DNA of 10,214 nucleotides from Jimgerdemannia flammicorona (GCA_003990745.1 RBNI01007532.1:1-10214); one strand, 5' to 3'. Shown: positions 1-9,070, numbered from the stretch's first letter. Notes: generated by a model not told the origin, from the letters alone. Numbers and translations: made by a program.

Positions 1-453
1 ATCCCATATAAATACAATGATCCCGCCCCCTATCCAATCCCCCTAGGGGGTCCCCCCTCCCCTATCCCTTCCTGATGAAAGACCACTTTGTCTAATACTA
101 TCGCCACCCTCCCACTACTCTGCTCACAGATCCTTATCACCAAACCATAATGTCAGCCCCCCTGAGGACCCCAGCCCACCCACCATCCAGTCAGCAGATC
201 CCCCAATAGATCTTCCCATCTTAACACCTTCTCCCACAGCCCCAACTGCTGCCCCTCCTCAAATACAAAAAGCCAATGACCTACCAGTCCTATCCATATT
301 GCTAATACCCACCCTACAGTGAGCCAACTATCACTCACCCCACCCACAAGCCGAGATCTCAAGTCCTCCCAGTGACCTCTCTCCCCCACCTGCCTATGCC
401 CCACACCCAGTCTATGTATCTCCTATCTCAGCCCAAAAGTCCCCCAAAACCTT

Positions 454-525
454 GCACTCTCCCAGCCAATGTTCTGGCATCTATACATAACCCCCAGCTC
501 TCCCAACATCATAACACTCCTCACA
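454..525 (-). other. C-terminal zinc-binding (zf-RVT-like) motif of the LINE ORF2
   Basis: On the minus strand CEEC (525-514) is followed, after a Gly-rich stretch and a TAG at 483-481, by EHWLGEC (474-454). This gives C-x2-C-x(n)-H-x4-C, the arrangement found at the end of many LINE ORF2 proteins, where it helps bind nucleic acid. The preceding residues (FWVVWWRMLQRNI and so on) are aromatic and match the usual context of this motif. The element-specific role is inferred from the family. Confidence 0.7.
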
Positions 526-1391
526 GTCAAATTGTCCACCATCCACCAAATACCCTATATGGAAATTCAGCATGATATTTCTCTGCAACATTCTCCACCA
601 TACCACCCAGAACTTGAGGGGAAGCCACCTCCGTACCTCTGTACTCCAAGACCAGATACCAGCCCAGTCCCACTCCTCACCAATCCCTGCCACCTACCAG
701 CCACTTGGCCAAAGTTCCTGGCCAAGCCCCTGCTGGCACTCTACTCCCTCCCCAAAATCGAACATAGCAAGTGGAGTACCTCCCAGGAGCAATCTATCCC
801 AATGCCACATATTAGGCCCCTACACTACCTCCCCCTCATTGTCTTGCCAGTGCAGGCCAATTCGGTGTACTCCATCAGCCACACCCCACCAAAAGCCCTT
901 AAACTGCAGCTGCTGAATTCCATTCAGCCCCACCAAAAGAGCAGATCTCTAGAGGACCCCTAAGGAGATGTTCACATCTCCCATACCTTCTGCATCAGAG
1001 GCACCCAACTTCTGCCCTGCAGTTTCACAGCTCTTTTCAACCACCAGGCTCGCAAGCAGTGCAGCCTCTTAGGAAAGTCCACTAGTCCAAGACCTCCCCT
1101 GACTACCAGCCTCGCAAGAGTATCCCAACTGACCTGGGACCTCCTCCCTGCCCAGATCTAATCCCTAGCCATCTTCATCAGCTTCTTCACTACTCATGCT
1201 GGGAAGTCGAGGTGATATGCCACATACCACTGCTTGGGAAACCAATAAATATTCAGAATTGACACTCGCCCTGCTAGAGAGATATGGCGACCTCCCCATC
1301 CTTGAAGGGCCTCCCCCCAAATGTTCACCCTACTCTCCCACCACACTCATGGCAAGACAGAACCATATACAGAGAGGAAGATGTCCAAATA

Positions 1392-2290
1392 TCACACCAC
1401 CTCACCAGTAGGGACAATTATTCCAATGACATCCCCACCCACTAGCCTATTCCCTAGCACCATTGTCTCATACTTATGCCAGTTGAGCTTCACACCTGAG
1501 TGGGTCTCATACCATTCTACAGTCTCCTGAAGTACTGCTACATCTGCCACAGTCCCAAGTCCAACCACCATATCATCAGCAAAGACCCCCACCTTCCACA
1601 CTATACCATATATAGAGAGCCCTGCCACCTTCTGGTGAATCCTATCCATCAATGGCTCCAGCAAAAGGGCATAAAGAATAGAGAACAGAGGGTCCCCCTG
1701 AGGAACTCCTCTTCCCAAGGAAAATGCCCTCCCATGGTGATCATTACACATCAGAGCTACCTGACTGCTCTCCAGCAGACTCAACATAAAGGCCCTAAAT
1801 CTTGGGGGAACCCCAATTTGGTCCAATACCTTGCCCAGCCACACCCACCATACATGGTCATAGGCCTTCTCCTGGTCCAAAAAGACCAACCTTCCATCCA
1901 GGCCACAGGTCCGGGCCCCTTCAATTACACCATAAACCCATGCAGTCCCATCTCTTATAAGTCTGCCCCCAACAAAGCCCCACTGCTCCTCCCCCAGCAC
2001 CTGTTGGGCAACTCTCTGCAGCCTTGCGACAATCACCTTAGTCATCATCTTCCTGTCTATGTCTAGAAGCATGATTGGCCTCCAGTTCTTCCAGTCTTCT
2101 CTCCTTCCCTTGTCTTTGTACAATAAGATCACCAGCCCAAGATCCTGCTCTCCCACCCACTCACTGCTCTGAAGGACATGGTCACAGAGAGCAGCCATCT
2201 CACCCAAAACTCCAGAGACATTTACCATCTTCTTCTAGAAGTCCCATGGCAATCCATCCTCCCCAGGTGCTGTCCCTAGTTTAGTTGCTG
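1392..2290 (-). other. Reverse transcriptase domain of the LINE ORF2
   Basis: The RT motifs appear in order: APGEDGLPWDF near 2260-2235 (ends at a stop where an aromatic or basic residue is expected), LLYKDKG and NWRPIMLLD (fingers), LVFLDQEKAYDHVWW with the motif A aspartate, RGVPQGDPLFSILY (motif B), and FADDMVVG (motif C, FADD at 1583-1572), then a motif D-like LNWHKYETMVLG. Phe at the first position of the x-ADD box is normal for non-LTR elements. The catalytic aspartates are retained and the frame is open from 2228 to the TGA at 1392. The enzyme would copy RNA into DNA at the nicked target. Confidence 0.93.
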
Positions 2291-2989
2291 CCAGGACACT
2301 CTGGATCTCTTCCCCCTGTACCGATAAGATCAAGTCACCCAGTCCAGCTACTTGTGGCGGCCCCCACTCTTCTAGTGTATCTGCAATCTCTGCTTCATCA
2401 GCACCCCCTTCTCTCTCACTTCACAAGCCCTGCCATCTCTCCTTCAACACTCCTAAGATTTGCTGCATGCCATATATCATATTCCCATCAGCATCCAGGA
2501 CCCCATCCCACCGATGTTGCACTCTCCTGGCTTTGAGAAGTCTTCATAAGTATCCAGTAGGCCACTCACCCTCCTCAAGCCCCTGCTACCATAGTCTAGT
2601 AGCCATGCCTTACATATGAGTCTCCTCCTCTTCCCTCAACACCTGTTATAGTTCCACAATCTCCAATTTCACCCTCTCAATCCTCCAATCCTCAACCCCA
2701 ACAACAGTAAGCAACTCCACCCAATCCATTTGTAATCTCCTCAGCCTGTTGGAAGCACACCTCATGTGCCTCCTCCTCTGCCTCCCAGCCTCTCTACCAG
2801 CCTCTCCCCAATAAACCCTCACAGCCTCTTTCAATCTCATCCAGCAGACAGCCACAGGCAAACCCTCATGCCTCCAGGTAAAAACTTTTGCCTGAATATC
2901 CACTACCAACAATTCCCACAACCCCTTCTCAGCCAGTAGGGAGGAGTTAAGGTGCCAATGTCCAGGTCCATCTCTACTCTCCCCAAACT

Positions 2990-3675
2990 GCCCCTGCCCC
3001 AAAAGTCCCCAGTGATCAGACCATGGGCACCACTCCACCTCCAATGTCTTCCAAACATCTGACCCCCAGTACTCTGCCATCAGAATCCAATCAATCCTTG
3101 TGCCCAAGCTATTCACCCAATGTGTATAGACCCTGGCATCACCCCACCTTGTTCTGCCCATATCCCCCAATGAGCTCAACATCTCCATCTCTTCCCACAT
3201 ATCCAGACCTCCACTTCTACTCCAGCACTCCTCCCTCCATCAGTCCTGTCTAGAAGCTGATCCCGAACCATATTAAAATCCCCACTGAGCACATTGACCC
3301 CTTCCTCCAAGAGAATACCCTCCTCCAGCAGCTCCCTAATCCATGCAGTCCTCTCACCCCTAGCTGCAGGGCAGTAGCAAGAGCCCACCATCACTGATTC
3401 CCACCCTGGCCAATGCCAATCTCCCCAGACCAAGTGATCACCCCAGCTCCTAATTCCCTCCAATTCACCTCTACTCTTCCTCACCAAAATTGCTACCTTT
3501 CCAAACCAAGCAGTAGCCCCACCCCATTCTCTAGTCCACTCTATCCGATCGTTCTCATCCTCACATCAAACATCCTGCAGTAAAAAGAGATCAGCCTCCA
3601 ATCTCTTGAGTCAAGTAAAAATGTTCTTGCACTGCCAAGAGCCCCTTAACCCATTCACATTCAAAGAGAAAATGT
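2990..3675 (-). other. AP-type endonuclease domain of the LINE ORF2
   Basis: The domain begins with SLNVNGLRG (about 3667-3641) and continues through WFGKVAILVRKSRG. The key motifs are GDFN at 3283-3272, RIDWIL at 3098-3081 and SDHW at 3020-3009; a GSCYCPA segment supplies the usual tyrosine. At the position of the catalytic glutamate (normally LLQE) the sequence reads LLQD, followed two residues later by a stop. The reading frame shifts near 3210, between GDFN and RIDWIL. The family cleaves target DNA to start integration. The Glu-to-Asp change and the stops argue that this copy is inactive. Confidence 0.88.
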
Positions 3676-3722
3676 TGGTTGTACTGTTCATAAGGAATAA
3701 TGATATATCATGGTCCCATCCT

Positions 3723-5755
3723 CTACAAGTCTGCAGTCTGCTCCTCCTGCACCAAGTCCAAGTCATGTCCAGCAGCCAGCTCTCTCTCCCCTGCTTCCTG
3801 TGCTGTCAATGCTCTAAGAAGTTCTATCATTGCCCCATCTTCACACTCCTCAAATTCCTCACAATACTCCAGACAGGCCTCTTGCCAGAGCTGCAAACTA
3901 TGATGCTCTGCCCAGCAGTAGGCTGCCCACTCACTGATGACTACCCCAAGTTCTGTCCTTCTCACCTCATCAATCTCATACCCCTCCTCCTCCAGGAAAA
4001 TACCCAGAATCTCCACCTTCAGTGCCTCCATCATTCCATCACCATACAGAATCCTTGTGCAATGCTCCTCAGGCATTGCTCACAAGTCCACTTCTCCCAA
4101 AGCTTCTGCTGCGAGATTGTCCATCACCTTGTGCATCCACAACAGGTTCCCCACCTCCTTCCCTCCTGGGGTCCCTGGCCGCCCTGCTTCCAGCATTGTA
4201 GTGTTAGCTCCTACACTGGCAGCCTCATCCCACTCCTCCTCAGGAACATCCACCAGCTCGTCCTTGCCAACCACCACCACCTGACCCCCTTGCCCCACAT
4301 CAGGAACCCCAAAGCACACCTGCTGGGCCCCCTGCATCCTTGTATCCTCCATCATCCCTCTCTTTCCAACCAGGCCCCTCCTGATAAGTGGGGGGGGGGT
4401 GGCATCCAACTCCGGCTCCCACACTTCAAAGGTACCATCAGTGAAAGGGTCCTTGACCAGCACCCCCCCAGCCCCTGCCTCCTTTGCCTCCACCTCCTCT
4501 CCTCCTTTCCCAGCCCAAACACTGGCTTCAGTGCCTCCAGACTCCTCAGCTCCAACTATCATCTCCTTCACCTCTCCTGTCATACTTGCCAACAGCTCTC
4601 TCTGCCTCTTGCATCCCTGGGCCCGCTCCCACTGCTTCTTATCCATACGGATATGCTTCTCTCCCACAACCTCCAGATGTGTTGACTCCTCATACAGCTT
4701 CCAGGCCTTCGCCCTTCTCTCCACAGCACCACTCAACTCCTCCAGCACCTCCAATAAGTCCTCCTCCTCCTCTTCACTCCCTTTCACCCTTGACACCTTG
4801 CAGACAATGGCCCCCCACATCAGCACCGAGGGCTAGTCACTTGTCTTCTCTGTGGCCTCCTTCCCCGCCAACCGAATCCTGATATCGACATCGCCTGTCC
4901 TGAAAGTTGTCCCCTCCCACAGCTAAAAGCCAATGTCCACCACATCCCCATACTCTACCATCACCTCCTCTACCCTCCTCCTAGTCTCCTCCTTAGTCAC
5001 CATGGGCACCCCCCTCACCAGAAGCTGCACCACCCTGGGGTCCCACCTTAAGCACCTCACTATGGGAACCACCACCTCCCCAACTATCACTCTAGTCTTC
5101 ATGGCCTCGTCCAGAAGGCCAGCCTCCTCAAAGCCTACCTCCACCCTCTCCAGTCCCTTCAAGAACTTCACCAAGGCTGCACCAGCCACCTGCCTCGAAA
5201 TAAGCCCCAAGACCATCCTCACTATCACCACCAAGCCCCTGAAGCACAAGGTCGCCACAAACTCCAAGATTGACTTCTTAAGTAATGGTGCCACCACCAG
5301 TCCTGTCACACCATCTGCTAGGTCCCCCTTCTGCATCGGGACCCCCTGCCCCCCTGACCATCAGCCATCACATCTCTTTTTTTTTCCTAATTCACCATTA
5401 CACCCCCATCAGCAGTCCCATCACTACCCCCAGCAGTCCCTCTACTTCCCCCACCTCCCACCAGCGAAGGCCCAGCTCCCCCAGCATCCTCAGTCTTCTA
5501 CTTCCCCTTCCCTCCTGCCTAATCCCTGTGGGCTCCCATTGGCCAGCCCCCAGTCCTCAGCACATCTGCAAAGCTCCTCCCCTGCCACTCTCCAGCCCCC
5601 CCACTGGTGCCGTCTCTACTACCCGAGCTGCCCAGTCCACTCAAGCCACTGAAAGACCCCATCCCCAGCCCATGCCCCCTCCCAACATGCTGCCAGTCAA
5701 AAGCCCCAGGTCCACCTGACCTAGTATATATGTCAGCTTACTTGCTGCTTGACAT
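3723..5755 (-). pseudogene. LINE ORF1 protein (nucleic-acid-binding, gag-like), broken
   Basis: The frame opens at ATG 5755 (MSSSK, then a stop) and can be followed for about 677 codons to a TAG at 3723. In-frame stops sit near 5740, 5522, 5492 and 5388, then at 4923, 4833 and 4080; each fits C-to-T in CAA, CAG or CGA. One frameshift is needed near 5345-5385, where the minus strand has a run of nine A and runs of five to six G. The N-terminus is Gly/Ser-rich and includes SFADVLR, as seen in other LINE ORF1 proteins. A segment at about 5110-4840 (VRGVPM, then an amphipathic helix, then EYGDVVDIGF and DVDIRIRL) resembles an RRM fold; this is inference. The middle is acidic. The C-terminal part (about 3920-3830) is rich in Cys, Trp and His but shows no CCHC knuckle. 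ORF1 proteins coat LINE RNA in the RNP. The next frame, ORF2, starts 32 bases after the stop. Confidence 0.75.
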
Positions 5756-6240
5756 CTTCTTAGTATCTTTCTCCAATAAATAACTTGAAAGTGTGTTGTA
5801 AAAGTGTGTGTGTCCAGCAGCTTGACTATACCAGGTGCAGTAGAGCCTATATTGGTCCACATCTCATTCTATGCACCATACTCTCTCTATCACTAGGGAG
5901 AACTCAGCCATATGCCAACAACCAAAAGCATATGTCTGAGACTCCAACATATATATAAGGCCATGCCTGAGCTGAATAGAATAGCCCCTACCACCTCAAA
6001 GAGAATGATAGACAAAGAAAAAAACTCTTATCAAAGTACATCATAGTGCATAGGGCCTAGTTCTCCCAGATGAGGTGAGTAGAGGACTTATATATGAGGT
6101 GAGAGGAGACTCCCAATACCCCACTACTCAAGCCTATGGGCCTTAATTATATTGTCATATCAGCTCTCAGTTCTAGTTGAGTGTAGCTAAGATATCTGAA
6201 GTAGGTAGCTTCAGGCCCCCCAACCCCCCCAACAACTGGG
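5756..6240. other. LINE leader and unassigned non-coding spacer
   Basis: No coding frame or RNA is recognised. The part next to ORF1 (5756 to about 5860) is probably the LINE 5' UTR on the minus strand; it holds a (GT)5 run at 5804-5813. Beyond it are a TATA-like string (ATATATATAAGG near 5949-5960, plus strand) and a short direct repeat ATGAGGTGAG at 6070-6079 and 6094-6103. There is no CpG in the whole stretch. It could be remnants of another element too decayed to name. Confidence 0.5.
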
Positions 6241-6700
6241 GCCCAATCTGCCAAATTGCCAAAAGAAGCTGAAAGTGACACCTACCATCTAACTGCTCTG
6301 TACTAATCAAAAGGCAGCACCTGCTCCAGCCTTGATGACTGCCCCCAGCCTGGCACCCTACTGATTCACCATAATCACCCTTTCACCTATCTGTGACAGC
6401 CATCTCCTTTCCCATCCTGATAATACTCAAAAAACAGTCATTTATATCAGAACTATGCTCACCAGAAAGCTTGCCAAAGCCAGAGGGCCCCACTATAGGT
6501 ACCAAGAACCTGCAGGTAATCTACACTGAGTACTTGATGCCCAAGGTCAGCCAACTCCCTATATAACTTATGATGCACCAAGACAATATCCTATTGGTGA
6601 CAGCAAAAGGAAGAAGATACCATACCAAAATGAGCACATGTAATAATAGAGGAAGGGGGACTCAGAAGATCACCTATCAAACCTTGTGACCAGTAAGATA
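6241..6700 (+). pseudogene. Tc1/mariner-like DDE transposase remnant
   Basis: Fragments in two or three frames resemble a Tc1-family transposase. Around 6302-6380 a stretch (SSLDDCPQPGTLLIHH) is like the linker after the paired helix-turn-helix (the usual pattern is S..DRPRSGRP..LT). In frame from 6516, YTEYLMPKVSQLP leads into MHQDNILLVTAKGR (about 6573-6614), matching the second catalytic block (QDNAP.HTAK). After a one-base frameshift, HVIIEEGG and RRSPIKPCDQ (about 6637-6693) match the third block (SPDLNP.E/D). With that shift, the aspartate at 6582 and the acidic residue at 6688 are 34 residues apart, the DD34E/D spacing of the superfamily. The first catalytic aspartate was not found, the whole is about half the usual length, and no terminal inverted repeats were identified. 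Confidence 0.5.
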
Positions 6701-6777
6701 GTAGAGAAAGAGGTGCTTCTGGATCTTTCTTTCAGATCATATATAAATATCCTTATTCTTTATCTGAATAAAGCTTA

Positions 6778-8457
6778 GAATATTTTCTCTCAGAAATCCT
6801 TCAAGAATACTTAAACCTTTAAGTATCTCTTTGAGCTACTTTAGGCCAACTAGAACTTCCAGATTTAGCTACTTCCTCTTAAAGCAACTAGAACCATTAT
6901 AGTATTCCAAGGAACTATACTCTAAAAGAAGCTCCTCAGACCATTAAGGTATAAGAAGATCTCATCTGAAAAGAACATCAGAAAGCTCACTAAGAACAGG
7001 TGAATATAGAAGAAAAGCTGCAAACAATATATCAACATTGGCCCAATCTCAGAATACAAGTCTAGGACATACTCAAGAAATGTGATACCTACCAGAAGTA
7101 CCAAGAAAGGAAGAATCACCAAGCACTACTATAACTAATTATACTATCAGACAACATCTTTCAGAGATAGAGAGTAGATATAATTAGATTCTTACTAGTT
7201 ATATCAAGAAGAAACAAGTACATCCTTGTATTTATAGAACATCTGACCAAGTGATCCAAGACTTTCCCAATAGAAGTCACAGATGTCTTAACTATTGTAG
7301 ATCTTCTCCATAGACTCATTCTCAGATATAGACCCTCAGAAGAGCTTATCTCTGACTGAGACACAGAATTCATCAATAATATAATTATAAGTTATGCTCA
7401 AATTTACAAGATCCACCTCAAATAGACTACATCATATCATCTTCAGACCAATAACATAACAGAAAGAATGAACTAGACCATTAAGAAAGAACTTACTCAA
7501 GTCAATACTACTAACTGGGACCTCTGCTTATCTGAGATCTTATGGAAAATTCAGAACACCCCTGCTGCCTCTACCAAACAAAAGCTATTTGAAATAATAT
7601 TTGCTAAGAAAACCAGAACTGCTGACCATGAGAATCTTGGAGATCTCCTCAAGAAGACAGAACAGTTATATAATTAGGCCCAAGTTCAGATTATCAAAGT
7701 CTAAGAAAGACAAAAGAAGTACTATAACTAGAAGCAGAAGGATCAGGAGATCAAGATTGGAGATTAAGTACTGGTTTGAAGAAGTATGATTGAAATAAAT
7801 TTTGCTGCCAAACTGGAGCCCAAGTGGGAAGGACCTTATCTTGTACATAACATTAGAGGAACCAGTATCTACTTAAGAAGTATAGATAGATGAACTCTTA
7901 GGACACCAGTATACATCAATTACCTCAAGATATATCTCTCCTACTATGAACCAGACAATTTACCAGTACCTTCAGACCCTTGTTCTGAGTTCATTCCAAT
8001 CACTTCCAGTTTCCCTTCCACAATTCTGACAAGCCAATGGAAACTCCCTTCAGTGAATCCAGACCCATTAAGAGAACCTCATTCTGGCCAGATGTTTACT
8101 GCAAGTCCACCAGCTATAGACCTACTATGCAATTAGAGAACAGTTGTAAAATCTTCTAGTAGTAGACCTAACCTACATCAGAAACTTCACTGGCCTCATC
8201 TAGAAAAACACCACTCTGCAGACAGATTATATACAATCTACAAAAAAAACATCCCAGCACTGATACAGACCCAATTCTCTCTGAATAATATATAAAATAT
8301 GAATTTCACTATCTACTGGAATATCATCAACTATGTCAAAATCCTGTTTCTAGAGGAAGAAGAAGAATCTGTTGAATGGAGTGACTCTGATCTCAATGAA
8401 GATACTAGTTTAGATATTAATGCTGAAGATGCTTATGTATATTAGAATAATGACTAA
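6778..8457 (+). pseudogene. pol: Ty3/gypsy integrase region of pol, nonsense-riddled
   Basis: One plus-strand frame can be followed to the TAA at 8455-8457 with no indel from at least 7081. The HHCC zinc finger is near 6975-7092 (HQKAH, then KKCDTYQ with the last Cys changed to Tyr, fitting G-to-A). The DDE core has D at 7177 (VDII), D at 7354 (LISD) and E at 7462 (TERMN), with 58 and 35 residues between them. A GPY/F-type module has GPY at 7831-7839 (KWEGPYLVHNI). About 175 residues follow with no chromodomain, ending in an acidic tail (EEEEESVEWSDSD). I count about 15 internal stops after 7081, at places where Gln, Arg or Trp is expected. The enzyme would insert the element cDNA into the host genome. 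Upstream of about 6950 the assignment is weak. Confidence 0.85.
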
Positions 8458-8485
8458 AGAATTGACTGAGGGCAGACTATTCTTT

Positions 8486-8493
8486 AGTAGGGG
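8486..8493 (+). other. Candidate polypurine tract
   Basis: AGTAGGGG lies 28 bases after the pol stop and just before the inferred LTR start. This is where gypsy elements carry the purine-rich primer for plus-strand DNA synthesis. The tract is short and contains one T, so the call rests on position. Confidence 0.4.
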
Positions 8494-8593
8494 CTAATAT
8501 AATGAGCAATAGAATTATACTACCAAATTCATAAATTAGCTATATACCATATCTAGTATACTAAGCAACCAAGACTGCTTTACTGTACCAACT

Positions 8594-8753
8594 TATATAA
8601 TTAGCCAGAGATACCAGGAATAGTATATTTACCTATACTGAGTAGATATACTGTACTGAGTGAGTATACTGTACTGAGTGGGTATACTGTATCATCCAGA
8701 AATAGATAGTAACTACAACTGTATAAAATACCTCAGAGACAAGAGTGAATAAA
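8594..8753 (+). promoter_or_regulatory. Promoter and polyadenylation signals of the old LTR
   Basis: A degraded TATA-like box (TATATAAT, 8594-8601) precedes the 18-bp array; a second box, TATAAAAT (8722-8729), follows it, and an AATAAA lies at 8748-8753. The order and spacing match those of the fresher LTR. In LTRs these define the U3/R boundary and 3' end formation; activity of this copy is not implied. Confidence 0.5.
8634..8691 (+). repeat. 18-bp tandem array in the old LTR
   Basis: Two full units of TATACTGTACTGAGTGRG (8647-8664 and 8665-8682; they differ at one base) are followed by a half unit (8683-8691) and preceded by a shortened one (8634-8646). It occupies the same place in the LTR as the palindromic array at 9832-9903 and has the same 18-base period, although the unit sequence has drifted. 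Confidence 0.8.
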
Positions 8754-8906
8754 CCTTAGTTCAAAATTTGAACTCAAAGTAAAAGACAAGTCTGTCTATC
8801 ATACTTTGAGAGGAACTCTACAGCTACTGCTAGGAGAATGTGAGCTTTACTATTTCTATTTCCACTCTGGTCTACTTTCTGATATAAAGAATAAGTCTGT
8901 TTTTTC

Positions 8907-9070
8907 AGAGAAGTCTATTTTTTGGTTTGCTTGCTAGATAAGCCTGAAGAAATCTGCCAAGTTCAAGAAAAACTTTACTACTATTTGAGTAATCTGCTGC
9001 TTAAGAAATAAGCCACCATTTTCAAGAGAAGTCTACTACATTTTAGTTTACTTGCCAGATAAGTCTGAAA
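8907..9070 (+). repeat. Imperfect direct repeat, about 118-base period
   Basis: AGAGAAGTCTA, then T-rich sequence and TTGCTTGCTAGATAAGCCTGAA (split here: TTGCTTGCTAG + ATAAGCCTGAA), begins at 8907. A second copy with AGAGAAGTCTA, TTACTTGCCAG and ATAAGTCTGAA begins at 9025. Further short AATCTGC motifs recur to about 9420. The fresher LTR reaches only the first unit before the window ends. This looks like an internally repeated LTR or leader segment. Confidence 0.55.

Larger units (their letters stand above)
30..3691 (-). pseudogene. LINE ORF2 polyprotein (endonuclease, reverse transcriptase, zinc segment), broken
   Basis: ATG at 3691 begins a frame of about 1220 codons, usual for this family, ending at a TAG at 30-32 (an earlier TGA at 151 is a possible terminator). 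Domains in order: AP-like endonuclease (3670-2990), a linker, reverse transcriptase (about 2290-1400), a thumb/connection region with GRVSILN and GGLGLVDF motifs (about 1310-1060), and a zf-RVT-like zinc segment (525-454). The product would nick target DNA and copy the element RNA by target-primed reverse transcription in the nucleus. Frameshifts lie near 3210, 930 and 385. Stops include 3624, 3580, 2646, 2232, 1392 and 481, mostly explainable as C-to-T. The segment 2228-1392 remains open for 278 codons, far longer than the flanking stretches. Confidence 0.88.
1..5860 (-). mobile_element. Nearly full-length, inactivated non-LTR retrotransposon (LINE)
   Basis: Two consecutive minus-strand reading frames have the classic LINE order: an ORF1 (5755 to 3723), a 31-base gap, then an ORF2 (3691 to 30) with endonuclease, reverse transcriptase and C-terminal zinc-binding segment. 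The 5' boundary is not defined; it is set near 5860 because the base composition changes there and ORF1 needs a leader. No poly(A) or other 3' tail is seen (it would be poly-T on the plus strand at low coordinates), so the 3' UTR probably lies left of the window. No RNase H motif was recognised, which fits L1/Tx1-like or the fungal Deceiver/Inkcap-like groups better than Tad; the clade call is tentative. Decay is mainly premature TAG, TAA and TGA codons plus about four frameshifts. Confidence 0.9.
6778..8995 (+). mobile_element. 3' part of a decayed Ty3/gypsy LTR retrotransposon
   Basis: The integrase end of a gypsy polyprotein is followed by a polypurine-like tract and an LTR related to the one at 9687. 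Gag, protease, reverse transcriptase and RNase H were not found upstream; the Tc1-like remnant lies there instead, so the element is 5' truncated or interrupted. The end at 8995 is the last base at which the two LTRs can be compared before the window stops, not a measured LTR end; the true end may lie as far as about 9450. Confidence 0.85.
8501..8995 (+). repeat. 3' LTR of the gypsy element (old, CpG-free copy)
   Basis: This stretch aligns along its length with 9687-10214. Shared landmarks are the upstream TATA-like box, the GATATACCAG-like segment (here AGATACCAGGAA), an 18-bp period array, a second TATA box, AATAAA, and a segment reading AGAGGAACTCTACAG. It has no CpG, whereas the other copy has 18. 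The terminal TG is not preserved (AATGAG where the other copy has TGTGAC). The 3' end is not defined. Confidence 0.75.

Noticed and set aside
39..50. A 12-bp palindrome CCCCCTAGGGGG
   Set aside because: It is isolated and lies in the end of LINE ORF2; homopolymer-rich sequence makes it likely by chance.
469..963. A 164-codon plus-strand frame, Pro-rich
   Set aside because: It is antisense to the zinc segment and C-terminal region of LINE ORF2; no family is recognised and the composition explains it.
1500..2066. A 188-codon plus-strand frame
   Set aside because: It is antisense to the reverse transcriptase core.
3606..4685. A 359-codon open frame on the plus strand
   Set aside because: It lies antisense to LINE ORF1, is made of Leu/Pro/Ser/His-rich sequence, and is long only because stops are rare on the C-rich strand.
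4933..5652. A 239-codon plus-strand Ser/Thr/Pro-rich frame
   Set aside because: It is antisense to LINE ORF1, whose features are seen on the other strand.
5804..5813. (GT)5 microsatellite
   Set aside because: It is too short to be informative.
7601..7789. A short basic plus-strand frame (Lys/Arg-rich)
   Set aside because: It is an out-of-frame shadow of the gypsy integrase frame, which has catalytic motifs.
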